Numbered from the stretch's first letter, positions 1-10,367 are shown. The stretch: 64,000 bases of DNA from Whalleya microplaca (GCA_022497155.1 MU385745.1:248001-312000); one strand, 5' to 3'. Numbers and translations: made by a program. The notes: generated from the letters alone by a model not told the origin.

Positions 1-1653
1 CGAAAGGCGTACGCTGATGCCGTTGTTACCTGGCTTGACCGAGAAACCACTAGAGCCGACTTGCAAGCACGGGATGACATGGGCCAGAAATCATCGCGAG
101 TTGGCAAACAGGGTTCGCCACCAAACATTGCTCGCCGAGCTGTCTCGAGCGCCTCAACTCGAGAAAAGCCCGTTCGAACTGCTCGGTCCCACTTTTTGAA
201 ACTGCTTCATCTCGCCATATATGATAATGCTCTGCAATTCATAGAATACGAGACGGACATAGCTCTTTTACACATCCTCATGACCAAGCTAGTCGATAAA
301 CTGGGAGTCAATGCCGCCCGCTTCGGTCTCCCGATGGTTTTCAGACTACAAGAGGATATACAGACAGCGGAGACGCCTTTATCGAAAGTCCGTCTTGGGT
401 GTCTTTGCCACGGGTATTTCTGGGCCTTGAGCGAGCACTTCGACTTTGAAGCATCAGCTGTTGGCCGCATAATTCACAACGAAATCGCCCGTAGACGAAG
501 CAAGCAGTTTTGGATCGATAAGGTACACGTTCCACCGCCATCGTTAGATCTCGTGGGCACACCCGGCGTAATTCAGGCACAGCCGGACCTGCCGACGCAC
601 GAAGTGGAGTCGGAAGCACTACTACCTTTCGACGACCGCCTCACTATGGTCGATTACATTTGTACCAACTACCAGGAGAGAGCGAAGTCTCCACCCGTGA
701 GCCCCGCCACATCCCCCGGCCGCGTGGTCACGCACCCCATCCTGGGCTCACCCCTGAGCACGCTTCCACCAGTCGACCATGAGCATGACCACGAATTGCC
801 TGTTAAGTTCAGAGAAGAATTCATGACAGAGTGGACTCGGGAAGCGGCTGTTATAGCCCTACAGGCGGAGAGCAAGTCCGCGTCTCTCAGCGGATCCAAG
901 ACCGGAACGACTGCTACTAGAGGGAACCTCCTCACTGTTAATGGTCTGAGTGCTAATGGGCACGGTTTCAACAGACCGGGCTCGGCATATGCTGGCCAGG
1001 CCAGCCTACGACCTGCCTCAAACGCCGGTCACCTCGCTGCCTTGCGGCAGTCGAGCGCGCAGAGTCGCGGATCCGGGATGAGTGCTTCTAGTCGAGGTTT
1101 CGTCGCTTCCGTCGACCAGCTGAAGTCGGTACTCAGTGGAGAGCCAATCAGGCCACCTACCTTCCCCACCGTACGAGAAGACGACGACAGCAGCGAAAGC
1201 ATGGCGAGCTACGAGTACACGCCATCGGAATTCTCAATCCCTCTCCAGGGCGAAGGCGGCAACACTACCGAAGCCGCCCTCGCGCGGACGAGATCGAAGT
1301 CACGAGAACGCAAAGCATCCGGAGACTCAGGCGGCCCCCTCACCTCCCACCCCACCGAGGACGACGAGAACGGCGAGAGGGTGCCGCCCGTGCCCCCGCT
1401 CCCCGCGTCCATGGTCGGGAAATCGTCGCCGCCCGAGGCGGGTCTCGAGAGCCTGACTAGGGTGTCGACGCAGGACCACGCCCCGCGGTCGACCCCGCGA
1501 CGCAGCATCCGCAGTCGCGGCGGCGATAGTATTATCTCGAACAGCTTCGCGAACGCGGGCGCGGCCAGTTTGGACCTGCAGTCGATGCTCAAGGGGATCG
1601 ATAGCAAGGCTGGGCAGAACACGATTGGGAATCTTACTAGGCCCCCTTACTAA
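1..1653 (+). CDS. EFR3: EFR3-like plasma-membrane protein, C-terminal part (5' end outside window)
   Basis: Frame 1 is open from the first base of the window to a TAA at 1651-1653, so this is the 3' part of a longer gene. The first 250 or so residues are helical and ordered, with segments such as LLHLAIYDNALQFIEYETDI and VRLGCLCHGYFWALSEHFDF. They match the fungal EFR3 family as I know it. The remaining half is low-complexity and rich in Ser, Pro and charged residues, as in the disordered tail of fungal EFR3. In yeast, Efr3 anchors the phosphatidylinositol 4-kinase Stt4 with Ypp1 at the plasma membrane; I infer the same role here. No intron is needed in the visible part. Family assignment is by remembered sequence similarity. 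Confidence 0.82.
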   Translation, partial: RKAYADAVVTWLDRETTRADLQARDDMGQKSSRVGKQGSPPNIARRAVSSASTREKPVRTARSHFLKLLHLAIYDNALQFIEYETDIALLHILMTKLVDKLGVNAARFGLPMVFRLQEDIQTAETPLSKVRLGCLCHGYFWALSEHFDFEASAVGRIIHNEIARRRSKQFWIDKVHVPPPSLDLVGTPGVIQAQPDLPTHEVESEALLPFDDRLTMVDYICTNYQERAKSPPVSPATSPGRVVTHPILGSPLSTLPPVDHEHDHELPVKFREEFMTEWTREAAVIALQAESKSASLSGSKTGTTATRGNLLTVNGLSANGHGFNRPGSAYAGQASLRPASNAGHLAALRQSSAQSRGSGMSASSRGFVASVDQLKSVLSGEPIRPPTFPTVREDDDSSESMASYEYTPSEFSIPLQGEGGNTTEAALARTRSKSRERKASGDSGGPLTSHPTEDDENGERVPPVPPLPASMVGKSSPPEAGLESLTRVSTQDHAPRSTPRRSIRSRGGDSIISNSFANAGAASLDLQSMLKGIDSKAGQNTIGNLTRPPY

Positions 1654-1737
1654 ACTAACTAACTGATTGACAGTTTTCACTGTGACAGATAAATAAACAG
1701 ACGCTCATATGTAGTTACTCCCTTTGTTGCATTTACT

Positions 1738-1758
1738 TTGTTGTTGTTGTTGTTGTTG
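1738..1758 (+). repeat. (TTG)7 microsatellite
   Basis: Seven perfect TTG units lie about 85 bp downstream of the EFR3 stop codon, probably in its 3' UTR or just beyond. Confidence 0.9.
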
Positions 1759-1904
1759 TGTCTTTTTGAAAGCAAGCAAGCAGCTGTACGGAACCGAACG
1801 AATGTCGGTATTTGGGTTGCACACTAAACTAGCGGAGGGTTGGGGCAGGCAACGCAATGACAAGCGTGCCTCCAACGGGTCAGATGGTGGGGAATTGTTT
1901 ATCC

Positions 1905-1906
<2 letters not shown>

Positions 1907-1964
<58 letters not shown>

Positions 1965-1988
1965 TGTGTGTGTGTGTGTGTGTGTGTG
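1907..1988 (+). repeat. Compound microsatellite (AG)28(TG)13
   Basis: Twenty-eight AG units (1907-1962) pass directly into thirteen TG units (1963-1988) without interruption. The abrupt switch between two purine-pyrimidine registers is typical of compound slippage repeats. The length makes it likely to be polymorphic. Confidence 0.95.
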
Positions 1989-2329
1989 GATGTGTGTAAT
2001 AAATATCATACGGGGCGAAGAATACTTCATATCACAGGCGAAAATTGGTATCTACGGTGCAGCCAGCTAAAGCATAGGAAGCAGCAGGACGAGGAGTGAC
2101 GTGTGGAGCTGAAAAGGGGGCAACTTTCTAAAAAAGATACTAGACGGGGCAACTTGACTCTCTTGCCGAAAAATATATGTTTTGTATATATGTATTACTC
2201 GTTTCTTCTGCCCGCATACCATGCATTGTCAGCGAATCTTGTTTACTTTGGAGTTGAGTTTTACAGTCGATCCATCATCAGATATGTTTTTTCTGTGTGT
2301 GTGTGAGTTGCAGCGGTGCTCGTGTGAGG

Positions 2330-2334
<5 letters not shown>

Positions 2335-2372
<38 letters not shown>
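2335..2372 (+). repeat. (AG)19 microsatellite
   Basis: A second perfect AG tract of 38 bp lies about 350 bp after the compound repeat. A short GT run at about 2294-2305 precedes it, so the two loci have similar composition in the opposite order. Confidence 0.92.
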
Positions 2373-2373
<1 letters not shown>

Positions 2374-3053
2374 ATGTTAATGTATGTATAAGCGCACTAT
2401 TATATAAGTGTGGATGGATTTCATACGTGTGGTCTTGCGTGAAAGTTGTCTTCTGGTGTATTTATACATGAAATAGAATAGAATAAAATATATAGCATGG
2501 CTGTGTATAGTATACGGCTACAAAGGTAATAAAATGGCCTTAGGAAGCATATCTTGAGTTGTGTTGTCCATGTGATGAAGTTCTTACCCAGCGATCAAGC
2601 TCATGAGATAAGTACTTTGTAGGTGCTGACGCATGCTGTAGTAGTTGGAGTATCTTCCCAGAGTTATTAAGATCGCGGAATTCGACAGTTCCTGTGCCGG
2701 ATGACTAAGCAGTGCCAGAAACGCTATCTCTCTCGTCTGGGGGAACGTGATGTATATACATACATTGAATCCAATCCGTCATTCGTTGCACCTTGTCTGC
2801 TTGTACGGAACTGTACACAGAAGGTAGAGATAGTGCCACAATCTAAGGGTGAATTAAGCGGGTATTGACAACGGCGGAACTGCCCCTTATTGGCTGTACG
2901 GGACGGGACCCTGCCAAGCTTTCATGAATTTAAAGGTTGTTGCAACACATAATCGATAAGAGATAATTAAGTCGTCTACTCCAACCTCATCCATCACTGG
3001 AATTCCCTCCCCTTCCGTGGAAGCTACAAATATCTGCACCACACACATCTAAG

Positions 3054-4247
3054 ATGAAGCCACCGGCGAGGATACCGCTGCGGCTGGCAGCCCGCCAGCC
3101 AATTGCCCCCTCCAGCATCCCACTGGTAGCCCGCTGCTCACAGCAAAACCAAATCCACACGACGACCGCGGCGCCCGCGACCGTCTCGCCCATCCACGGC
3201 ACGGGCACGGGGCCCCCGCCCGAGCCCCCGGTCCCGGCAGCCAACAGCGCCAACGCGCGGCTGGAGCGGCGACGGAAGCAAGCCGAGCTCCTCGAGAAGG
3301 CGCGCGAGATCCGGCAATCGCAGCCCTCCCCATCATCCTCCACCACCACCACCAAAGCCAAGAGCCCGCTCGCCCGCAAGCGCTTCTGGAAAGATGTGCA
3401 CGCGCACCTGATCGACGGCGCGTGGGAGGTGCACTTGGACACGCGACCCCTGCGCCACCCCAGCACCAAGGACATCGTGCGGATCCCGGCGTCGAAGCCC
3501 CTCCTCGCGGCCGCGCTCGCCGTCGAATGGGACATGCTGGTGTCGGCGCAGCAGGCGACGCGGCAGCACCTGATCCCGCTGACGAGCCTGGTGTGCCGCG
3601 CGCTGGACATCGCCTCCGACGACGCCCCGACAACGGCCCGGGGCTCCGCGGGCCAGAGCATCCGCGCCGGCATCGCCGACACCGTGCTGCGGTACCTAGA
3701 CACAGACTCCCTGCTGTGCTGGGCGCCCGAGCCCAGCGCGGACGATCCGCCTCCGGAGGGGCGACCGAGTCTACGCGAGGTCCAACGGCGAGCCGCGGAA
3801 GAGGTCGTGGGATTCCTGGCCCAGAGGGTCTGGCCCGGCGTCGAGATCGGGCCGGTGCTCGACGGCGAGAGCATCATGCCGCGCGAGCAGAAGCCGGGGA
3901 CGCGCCAGGTCGTCGAGGGCTGGGTCATGGGGCTCGGCGCGTGGGAGCTGGCCGCGCTCGAGAGGGGGGTCCTGGCGGGCAAGGGCCTGTTGGGGGCCGT
4001 GAGGCTGCTGGTCGAGTGGAGCGAGGGGTTCGTCGGGATGACGACGGGGTTTGGCGAGGCGGAGACGGTAGAGGAGAAACAGGGGAAGAAGTTTGGTGTT
4101 GAGGAGGCCGCGAGGCTGGCGAGTATCGAGGTCGATTGGCAGACGGGCCGGTGGGGCGAAGTTGAGGATACGCATGATGTCGAGAAGGAGGATCTTCGAC
4201 GCCAGTTGGGCAGTGTGGTGTTGCTTGTGAGCGGTACGGGGGGGTAG
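3054..4247 (+). CDS. ATP12: ATP12 family chaperone for mitochondrial F1-ATPase assembly
   Basis: A single-exon gene of 397 aa. The first 50 or so residues are rich in Arg, Ala, Pro and Ser with almost no acidic residues, as in a mitochondrial targeting sequence. A charged linker follows. The core starts near residue 104 (RKRFWKDV) and carries the family pattern of an LDTRPLRHPST stretch followed by LLAAALAVEWDM. These are hallmarks of ATP12, which in yeast binds the F1 alpha subunit during assembly in the matrix. The length is in the upper range for fungal members. The C-terminal third is acidic and helical. The ATG at 3054 follows an in-frame stop-rich region and gives the targeting sequence. 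Coding GC is much higher than in the flanks. Confidence 0.88.
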   Translation: MKPPARIPLRLAARQPIAPSSIPLVARCSQQNQIHTTTAAPATVSPIHGTGTGPPPEPPVPAANSANARLERRRKQAELLEKAREIRQSQPSPSSSTTTTKAKSPLARKRFWKDVHAHLIDGAWEVHLDTRPLRHPSTKDIVRIPASKPLLAAALAVEWDMLVSAQQATRQHLIPLTSLVCRALDIASDDAPTTARGSAGQSIRAGIADTVLRYLDTDSLLCWAPEPSADDPPPEGRPSLREVQRRAAEEVVGFLAQRVWPGVEIGPVLDGESIMPREQKPGTRQVVEGWVMGLGAWELAALERGVLAGKGLLGAVRLLVEWSEGFVGMTTGFGEAETVEEKQGKKFGVEEAARLASIEVDWQTGRWGEVEDTHDVEKEDLRRQLGSVVLLVSGTGG

Positions 4248-4930
4248 ATAGGCAGATAGGGGGTGGTATATTGGGTATGTATGTACTATATAACCGCTAG
4301 TTTCAGAGCAGTTGCGGGTGATATGCTGTACAATATATCAAAGCTGGAGAACGAAATGCCAGATCTTGGTTTGAAAGCGAGAACATGTGTCGTCTTAGTC
4401 GATGTCCTCTAGGATCAGAGTTTGTAGACCGTCTATTTCTCCATAGTCTTTACCATATCTTTTATTCTCGGCTATCTTAGAGAGCTCCAGGCACACTAAC
4501 AAGCCCCTCTACTACGACGGACATTCAATTACTGTTACAAGTCATAATTCATACTCTTGTTGTGCAGCACTTACCTCCAGCAATAGCACGGGCCAAGTCC
4601 ATATATATAGTGTTTTTCACAGTGAGAGAGAGAATCTTTAATACACATAACTTCTACCAAGGGCCTTGTACTTTTCGTACTAACCACTTCGTGAACCTCC
4701 CCCTACTTCACAGTAGTTATCTGCACTGCATTATATTTGCTTGAATTGCTATGAAACCAGTCTCTAAGCGAATGATACACAATATATAGGCCCGTCATTT
4801 GGACTGATAGTCGCTTGTCACACGAATGCTTAAGCGGTTGCCGGCCTATATGGTTCCGAGCTCCTATATCATGAGTAGACAACATATAAGGGAAAAATAA
4901 AAGAGAAAAAAACCCCGCCAATGAATCAAC
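4248..4930. other. Intergenic, no gene seen
   Basis: This AT-rich stretch lies between the convergent 3' ends of ATP12 and the zinc-finger gene. Short ORFs here have no protein-like features. It presumably contains both 3' UTRs. Confidence 0.6.
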
Positions 4931-6002
4931 TCAATCACCCAGATGATGCTGCCTACGTTTGCAATGTTTCATTGCATGTCGTTGTAAATTGTCCTTGCGC
5001 TTCTTCAGCTTCGTTCCGCACCGAGGACAGTGTACCCATTGTGGTTCATGCATTGCCTCAACATGGCGGCGAAGGTCTCGCCGCTCGGCGAAACATTTAA
5101 AGCATTCCGAGCACTGTTGTCTTTTCTCGTGGCGTCTGCTATGCTGACTTCAAATCTGTAAGCGTGTAGTCTAGATAATATTCAGGTAAAGAGCTTACTT
5201 CAGCTTGCCCTGAGAAGGGAAATCCAATCCGCAAGGAACACATTTAAACACAGGCTTCTTGGAAACGTCTGGCAAGACAGGGTTTTCGGAAACGGCATCC
5301 TGTTGCTCTGGTGCAGATATGGCTGGGCACGGACCGGCATCATTGAAGTTCAACGACAATGACAAATCAAGGTTATCAAATGGGGGGGGGGGATTGAGGT
5401 GTTGAATCGGGTAGTCGATAGTATTCAGCACCACTTTTAGTGGTGTTGAGCTTATCGACTAACCAATTTGACATAGGAAATTGGCCAGACATTGGCACTC
5501 CAAGCCAGTCCACCTCAAGCTCTTCTTCCCCCTGGACTGGGTGGTGAAGGAGAGCTTGAGCTTGAGCTGGACTGGCTTGGAGTACCACCTCCGCGTAATC
5601 GAAGACATTAAATGCCCCAGGTAATTCGTCAAGGTCGGGAAATTCCACCAGTCCAAAAAAGGGGTCCTCAAGACCGACGTATGACAGAATACCTTTGGGG
5701 TCATTTCTTGCTTGACTACTACTGCATCGTCTCGAAATAGGGGTCGAGGGAGGACGGGTTCAGTCCTCCCTCGGGAGTTGTAGCCAAATGTGTGGCGTGA
5801 ACTAAGGTTCTGCTCGGCTAGGGAACATTGCATCAGTCACTACAAGAGTCAATACTGTATTTGTTGGAAACTTACACCAAGTGAGGGCCCCGAGTAGAGA
5901 ATTGCTCTTGGTGAAAGACAATAAGCCAGGGAGAAGGAAACTAACGGAAGGACTTTTATACCCCGATGTGACACTTATGAGGCGGTAAGGCTCGGAGGCC
6001 AA
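4931..6002 (-). CDS. C2H2 zinc-finger protein, probable transcription factor, reading frame interrupted
   Basis: The C-terminus has three C2H2 fingers. Finger 1 (CVPC...HSRRH) is completed only after removing an intron at 5148-5198, with donor GTAAGC and an AAG acceptor. Finger 2 is CSEC...HVEAMH and finger 3 is CPRC...HAMKH, followed by a basic tail and TGA at 4931-4933. Upstream the coding signal changes frame twice. A Pro-rich segment crosses an 11-G run at 5382-5392, where the frame jumps. The acidic segment before it (FPDLDELPGAFNVFDYAE) loses frame again near 5660-5740. A good intron (GTAAGT...CTAG, about 5814-5871) could join an N-terminal exon starting at 6002, but a TATAAAA sequence at about 5955-5961 suggests that part may instead be promoter. 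The gene is real; its integrity and start are uncertain. Confidence 0.6.
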
Positions 6003-6409
6003 ATCATAGAATTAGACCGATTCAGCGCAAGCAGGGGGGGTGCAGAATGTTGCATTTCTCTTGCATGAAACCCGGCAAGTGGCCTATCAAGATTCGCATA
6101 ATTCTGAGACCAAATCCATGACTTTATTAGTTGCCCTCAAACCTGGAATAATATTCAATGATTACGTAGACTAAGCTCTAGTACGGCCTCACAGAGAAAT
6201 ACCATCTCGAGGCCTAAGGGCTCTAAGGAGGCCCATCAACTAACATGGATACGAAACTCCGAGTATTGATGAGAAAGAAGGTAACAAACCACGAGCTTCA
6301 CAATTTGGCCTAAATCCCCTCTCGAGTTAATAATTTCTACCATCGATACCCTTTCCCGCTTGCTGCTAACGACAACCGCCATCGCCATCTATCTCTCCAT
6401 CTCGTGGCC
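6003..6409. other. Intergenic, no gene seen
   Basis: A short AT-rich gap between two minus-strand genes. It should contain the 3' UTR of the secreted-protein gene and upstream sequence of the zinc-finger gene. No repeat or site stands out. Confidence 0.55.
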
Positions 6410-6994
6410 TCAAGAAGGGCAGTCATTCAGCTGATTGCACGGCATCGGCTCAGGGGAAGTATCATTATTCGCAGTGATGATAGCGTCGTGCCGGCCCTCG
6501 ACCTCCCCGATGACGCCCCAGCCCTCGCAGGGGATGGCCCACGCGTCGGGGCTCACGACGTCGTCGCCGCTGAAGCGGCAGCAGAGGTCGCTGATGCCCC
6601 AGAGGGCGACGGCGCCGACGGCCTGGGCCGAGAAGGTGTAGTTGTCCTGCGACGTGCCGTACGGCGAGAGCCAATACTTGGTGCCGCGGTCCTCGCAGAT
6701 AAGCCTCGGGGCCTCGTCCTTGCCGATCGTGTACACGGTCCCGTTCTTCTGCTGGTACAGCGAGGCCGCGCAGGTGAAGACGCCGACCTTCGTCCCGGGC
6801 GTCTTGCCGAACTGCGACCCGCAGCGGGCGTAGATGGAGGAGGACGGGGCCGGGTCTAGAGCCGCGCGCACCTTGTCTGGAGCTGGGATCGTGGCGAGAT
6901 TGTGTCTTATTGGGTTAAAGGGGGACGATCCAGCTCGAACCACGGCTGTGGCGAGGAGGGATAAGTTGACGATTTTCAGGAGACAACGGAACAT
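6410..6994 (-). CDS. Predicted secreted cysteine-rich protein, function unknown
   Basis: A single-exon ORF of 194 aa. Residues 1-22 or so form a signal peptide: a short basic start, then a hydrophobic run ending LLATAVVRAG. The mature part has eight Cys, including a CC pair, and three N-glycosylation sequons (NGT, NYT, NDT). This suits a disulphide-bonded extracellular protein. I do not recognise a named domain. Small secreted Cys-rich proteins of this kind in plant-associated fungi are often effector candidates, but nothing here shows that role. Coding GC is clearly higher than in the flanks, supporting a real gene. The ATG at 6994 is the first that gives a signal peptide. Confidence 0.75.
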   Translation of the reverse strand: MFRCLLKIVNLSLLATAVVRAGSSPFNPIRHNLATIPAPDKVRAALDPAPSSSIYARCGSQFGKTPGTKVGVFTCAASLYQQKNGTVYTIGKDEAPRLICEDRGTKYWLSPYGTSQDNYTFSAQAVGAVALWGISDLCCRFSGDDVVSPDAWAIPCEGWGVIGEVEGRHDAIITANNDTSPEPMPCNQLNDCPS

Positions 6995-8359
6995 GATGAC
7001 AGGTAAGAAGCGTTTTGGTTTCTTGGTAGTTTCGTTGAATGTTGTATACAGCCTGGGGATTCATAGTCCATCCGATCAAAGGAGCGTATAGCCTTGGACC
7101 TAAATACAACCATATTGCCTTCGATGTCGAAACTAGGGGCTTCAGTTTGTCGTTGACACCTGGCTCAGTACTCAAGTTTCTGCCGTTAAGTTTCACTATT
7201 ATGAACTGGTCTCGGATAAATGCCAGCGCAGAAACTGCCTTGCAAGACAGCAAACAACGGCGCAGGAACCATGAGGGTCTTAATAAACAAATGACTTTAT
7301 GACGCCTTCCCCTTGTCCCCCTGCAAGGCTCAAACCGAGCACGAGTCTTACGGCATCTGTGGCTAAGATGAAAGGCATGTTATAAGGTTACATCCGATAT
7401 ACAACTCAGCCGCGACTATAGTGCTTTAAGTGATACACGTATAAGACAGTTTACACGAGAGCCCTTCCCGCGTCTATTACATCTGCAAAAGTGATTGCAT
7501 GCCTTCTTGTTCACACCGAGGTTAAAACGTCCAATATATGTCATTCCTAGACAAGATATACGGGGGTTTCGACGGCTATTATCATGGAACTACCTGGGCA
7601 CCAATAAAGTCATATGTAGTGTAACATTGCGAAGCAGGCTGGGGCACAGTGCGTCTAAATGTATACATTATATATTGCCTCGCCAGAGACAAATAGGTAA
7701 ATTCGAGCTTTACTTTGGAGGTTGCCATGGCTGCCTATAGAAATAGCTCTCTATATGTAAGACCTACGTAGATAGTGCCCGGAGCACGTTTGTCCTACGT
7801 CAGGTAGGATCACAGGTAGGATCACAGGTAGGATCACAGGTAGGATCACAGGTAGGATCAAGGTAGATATGTCTGTCTGCAGGCAGGCTTTGGGGTAGGT
7901 TCCAAAGTTCTGTCCTGTTATTTATTGCACGTGTTGTTGTTATACGCAGGAAAAGATAAGGTTGGGAAGCATGCATGAGTAACCTAGGGTAACCTAGGTA
8001 GGAGGTAGGCAGCTACAATGGATCCTAGCCTGCCTACCTATGGAAGGTACCTAAAATAACCTAACCGATAGCTACGGTAGGCACACCTTGGTTGCAGCTA
8101 ATAAACCCCACATGGAAGTTGCATTTCAGGTGAGCACTACATAGGTACATTATGTAGCAGTAGCCTCCCCAAAATAAAAAATCTTGGCACACATGCAAAC
8201 CAAATAATCGACCTTCCTACATCCAATTCAATTTAATACACTTTCAGGTCACAGGTCACACCTGGGCACCATCTACGACAGCCTGACGGTACGGCCTCAA
8301 ATTTTTGCAGCCTACAGCTCCCATACGAGGTAGTCTTGCGCCCTTCACTTGTACCTACT
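6995..8359. other. Intergenic region with AGGTA-type repeats
   Basis: No gene is seen between the divergent secreted-protein and RGG-protein genes. The right half is rich in AGGTAGG and CCTAGG words, including the perfect tandem array listed separately, a duplicated GTAACCTAGG near 7980-8000, and a direct repeat of CAGGTCA near 8246-8260. Confidence 0.6.
7801..7860 (+). repeat. Five perfect copies of a 12-bp tandem repeat
   Basis: The unit CAGGTAGGATCA is repeated exactly five times with no mismatch, then decays into AGGTAGATAT. It lies about 500 bp upstream of the RGG-protein start and contains the AGGTAGG word found scattered in several other intergenic regions of the window. Confidence 0.95.
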
Positions 8360-9772
8360 ATGTCTAGCAGCCAAGTCCCACTCTGGCGTCGACCTCAGCC
8401 AGCTGGCGAGACGCCCAGTGTACCACAAGGCGACCAGGCCCCATCCAATAACCGTTTCTACAATAGAGGTGGCAGAGGGGGGAGAGGCAACCGGGGAGGT
8501 CGGGGAGGACGCGGTAGTAGAGGAGGATTCGGGAATCAATACGTCCCAAACCAACAGTACCAGAGCCCGCAGATCGACGATGCGGATCTCTACTACCTGC
8601 GTGACATCGAGCACCATTTCGGGGGCCAAGATGAGCGTGGAGGCGTTGGCCACAACAAGTCTACCTTTCATGACTCCAAGGTCCATCCAGATCAGTTGTC
8701 CTACATGCTGTTGTTCGGGGGAGCCAATCCTCGCTGGGCAGGCGATCGTATCGTCTTTGCTAAGTCCAAGCTGAACCTGCTGCCTGAATATCGTGAGAAG
8801 AAGGCAGAGCACGGTGAATGGGTCTGCCCACAGTCAACGGAGCCTGCCGAGTCTGCTGAAGAGTCGCAAGAAAGCAACACTCCCAAGGCTATCCAGACTT
8901 CTCAGCCTACCCAGGACCCTACCGACACTATCACAAGTGCAGAAACTACGGAGCCTACGGAGCCTACTGAAAAGGCAGAAGACACCACACCATCCCCAGC
9001 CATCATTGATACCTCACCGGCAGTTGATGAGGAGAAATCTAAGATCGATAGTGCTCCTGATACTAACAAGGGCGATGAGGCGCCAGCCCCCACGACAGCA
9101 CCTCCTGCCTCATCCAGCTCTCGCATGAAGTACAGTGATGTCCGCATGCTCCCACCCGAGGAGCAGGAGCAGTATGCCCGGCGTGAGGTCGAGAAGCGCG
9201 AGGTCGAGGAGCCCAGTTTCCCCGCCATCCCGCCCATCGACTACGTCCCATCTAAGCACCCATACATTGCCGTATTCGAGGAGCATCGGGCCCCCGGATC
9301 CGGCATCCGCAGACCTGGCCCCAACGCCAGTCGCTTCACGTTCATAGGCTGGTTCAAGATCTCGCGCGTCAACATCCTGGCGCCGGAGTCGGCGGAGCTC
9401 GTGCGCATGCAGCAGCAGAAGTGGGTGCGTCGGGACCGCTTCGGCAAGGTGCTGCCGACCCGGACGCGCGATGCGGCGGCGTGGAAGTCGGCGTTGGCCG
9501 TGGAGTGGGCGGTTGTCAAGTTCGAGTCTCCGGGCGAAGGAGAGGAAGCGCCGCCACCTCCTATTATCGAGAAATTGCCGGAGCCTGAGAGACCTGCTCG
9601 CGTGGTCGAGGGCGAGGGCGAGGGTGAAATCAAGGGCGTCAATGAGCTGTTATCCGAGATGAGATTCGGGGGCGAAGGCCAGGCTCCTAATGGAAAGGGG
9701 GAGGCCCCTGAGGAAGAAGTCAAGGCGGACGTGGTTGGCGCTCAAGGCCAGGAGAACGCTCCTTCTGCCTGA
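8360..9772 (+). CDS. RGG-box protein, conserved fungal type, function unknown
   Basis: A single-exon gene of 470 aa starting MSSSQVPLWRRPQ. Residues 40-66 or so are a run of RGG/RGR repeats, a common RNA-binding and arginine-methylation motif. A conserved-looking block follows (residues 80-150), including HPDQLSYMLLFGGANPRWAG and KLNLLPEY. A disordered Thr/Pro/Glu-rich stretch comes next. A second ordered block at about 295-390 contains SRFTFIGWFKISRVNILAP and AWKSALAVEWAVVKF. The tail is acidic. The RGG box suggests an RNA-related role; the ordered blocks match no domain I can name. An in-frame TTG lies 24 nt upstream, but the ATG at 8360 is the natural start. Confidence 0.8.
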   Translation: MSSSQVPLWRRPQPAGETPSVPQGDQAPSNNRFYNRGGRGGRGNRGGRGGRGSRGGFGNQYVPNQQYQSPQIDDADLYYLRDIEHHFGGQDERGGVGHNKSTFHDSKVHPDQLSYMLLFGGANPRWAGDRIVFAKSKLNLLPEYREKKAEHGEWVCPQSTEPAESAEESQESNTPKAIQTSQPTQDPTDTITSAETTEPTEPTEKAEDTTPSPAIIDTSPAVDEEKSKIDSAPDTNKGDEAPAPTTAPPASSSSRMKYSDVRMLPPEEQEQYARREVEKREVEEPSFPAIPPIDYVPSKHPYIAVFEEHRAPGSGIRRPGPNASRFTFIGWFKISRVNILAPESAELVRMQQQKWVRRDRFGKVLPTRTRDAAAWKSALAVEWAVVKFESPGEGEEAPPPPIIEKLPEPERPARVVEGEGEGEIKGVNELLSEMRFGGEGQAPNGKGEAPEEEVKADVVGAQGQENAPSA

Positions 9773-10367
9773 GTAGTGGACATATGACGACGCGATGGCC
9801 GTCATGGAGTTTATGACGTCTAAAAAGGTGATTAATCACAAGACTTGCATTTCACGGCGTTTGCTTAGACGTTTAGATCAAAAAGGGAGTATTATGGTAT
9901 ACATGGTTGAAACGATGGGTCAAGATAGACTTGCCTGTTCTAAAGGAACGATAGATACCAAATGAGACATGATTGCCAACGAAACAGCAACACTTCTATG
10001 TGTTATTTGGATTACAAATGCGATGATGAATAGAGTGATTGGTTATAGCGATGGACCATCTATCTAACACTGAGCAGCGAATCACAGCATACCTTGCTTG
10101 ACATATAAGCACAATAAGCAGCCTATAATTACGAAGTGATTACTATCTTGTTTATTTTAGATAAATAAGCTCTTACTCCATACTAGGAAAGGTTTTGTAA
10201 TCTTATTATCATAAATAGCGAGTCGATTGAACTGCTATATCCCATTTCTTTCCACCGAGAAGGTAGGTAGGTAGGTATGTAGCGGCATTGCCTACATTTC
10301 CATCTCTCGCTCGCCTCAAGCTATTTCGCTCTCCCCTACCTACCTACCATCCCATCCCTACTCTCCC
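9773..10367. other. Intergenic, no gene seen
   Basis: Between the convergent RGG-protein and dienelactone-hydrolase genes. It is AT-rich and includes a short (AGGT)4 run at 10261-10276. No coding signal. Confidence 0.6.

Larger units (their letters stand above)
1654..3053. other. Intergenic region between EFR3 and ATP12, microsatellite-rich
   Basis: No coding region is seen. The EFR3-proximal 750 bp holds three microsatellites, listed separately. ORFs crossing them encode only Arg-Glu and Val-Cys dipeptide runs and are artefacts. The ATP12-proximal 500 bp presumably holds its promoter; no clear element is recognised. Confidence 0.7.

Noticed and set aside
1857..2099. ORFs over the AG/TG microsatellite
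   Set aside because: The proteins are only Arg-Glu and Val-Cys dipeptide runs produced by the repeat.
3049..3982. Long minus-strand ORFs over ATP12
   Set aside because: High-GC shadow frames of the ATP12 coding region with Arg/Ala/Ser-rich composition.
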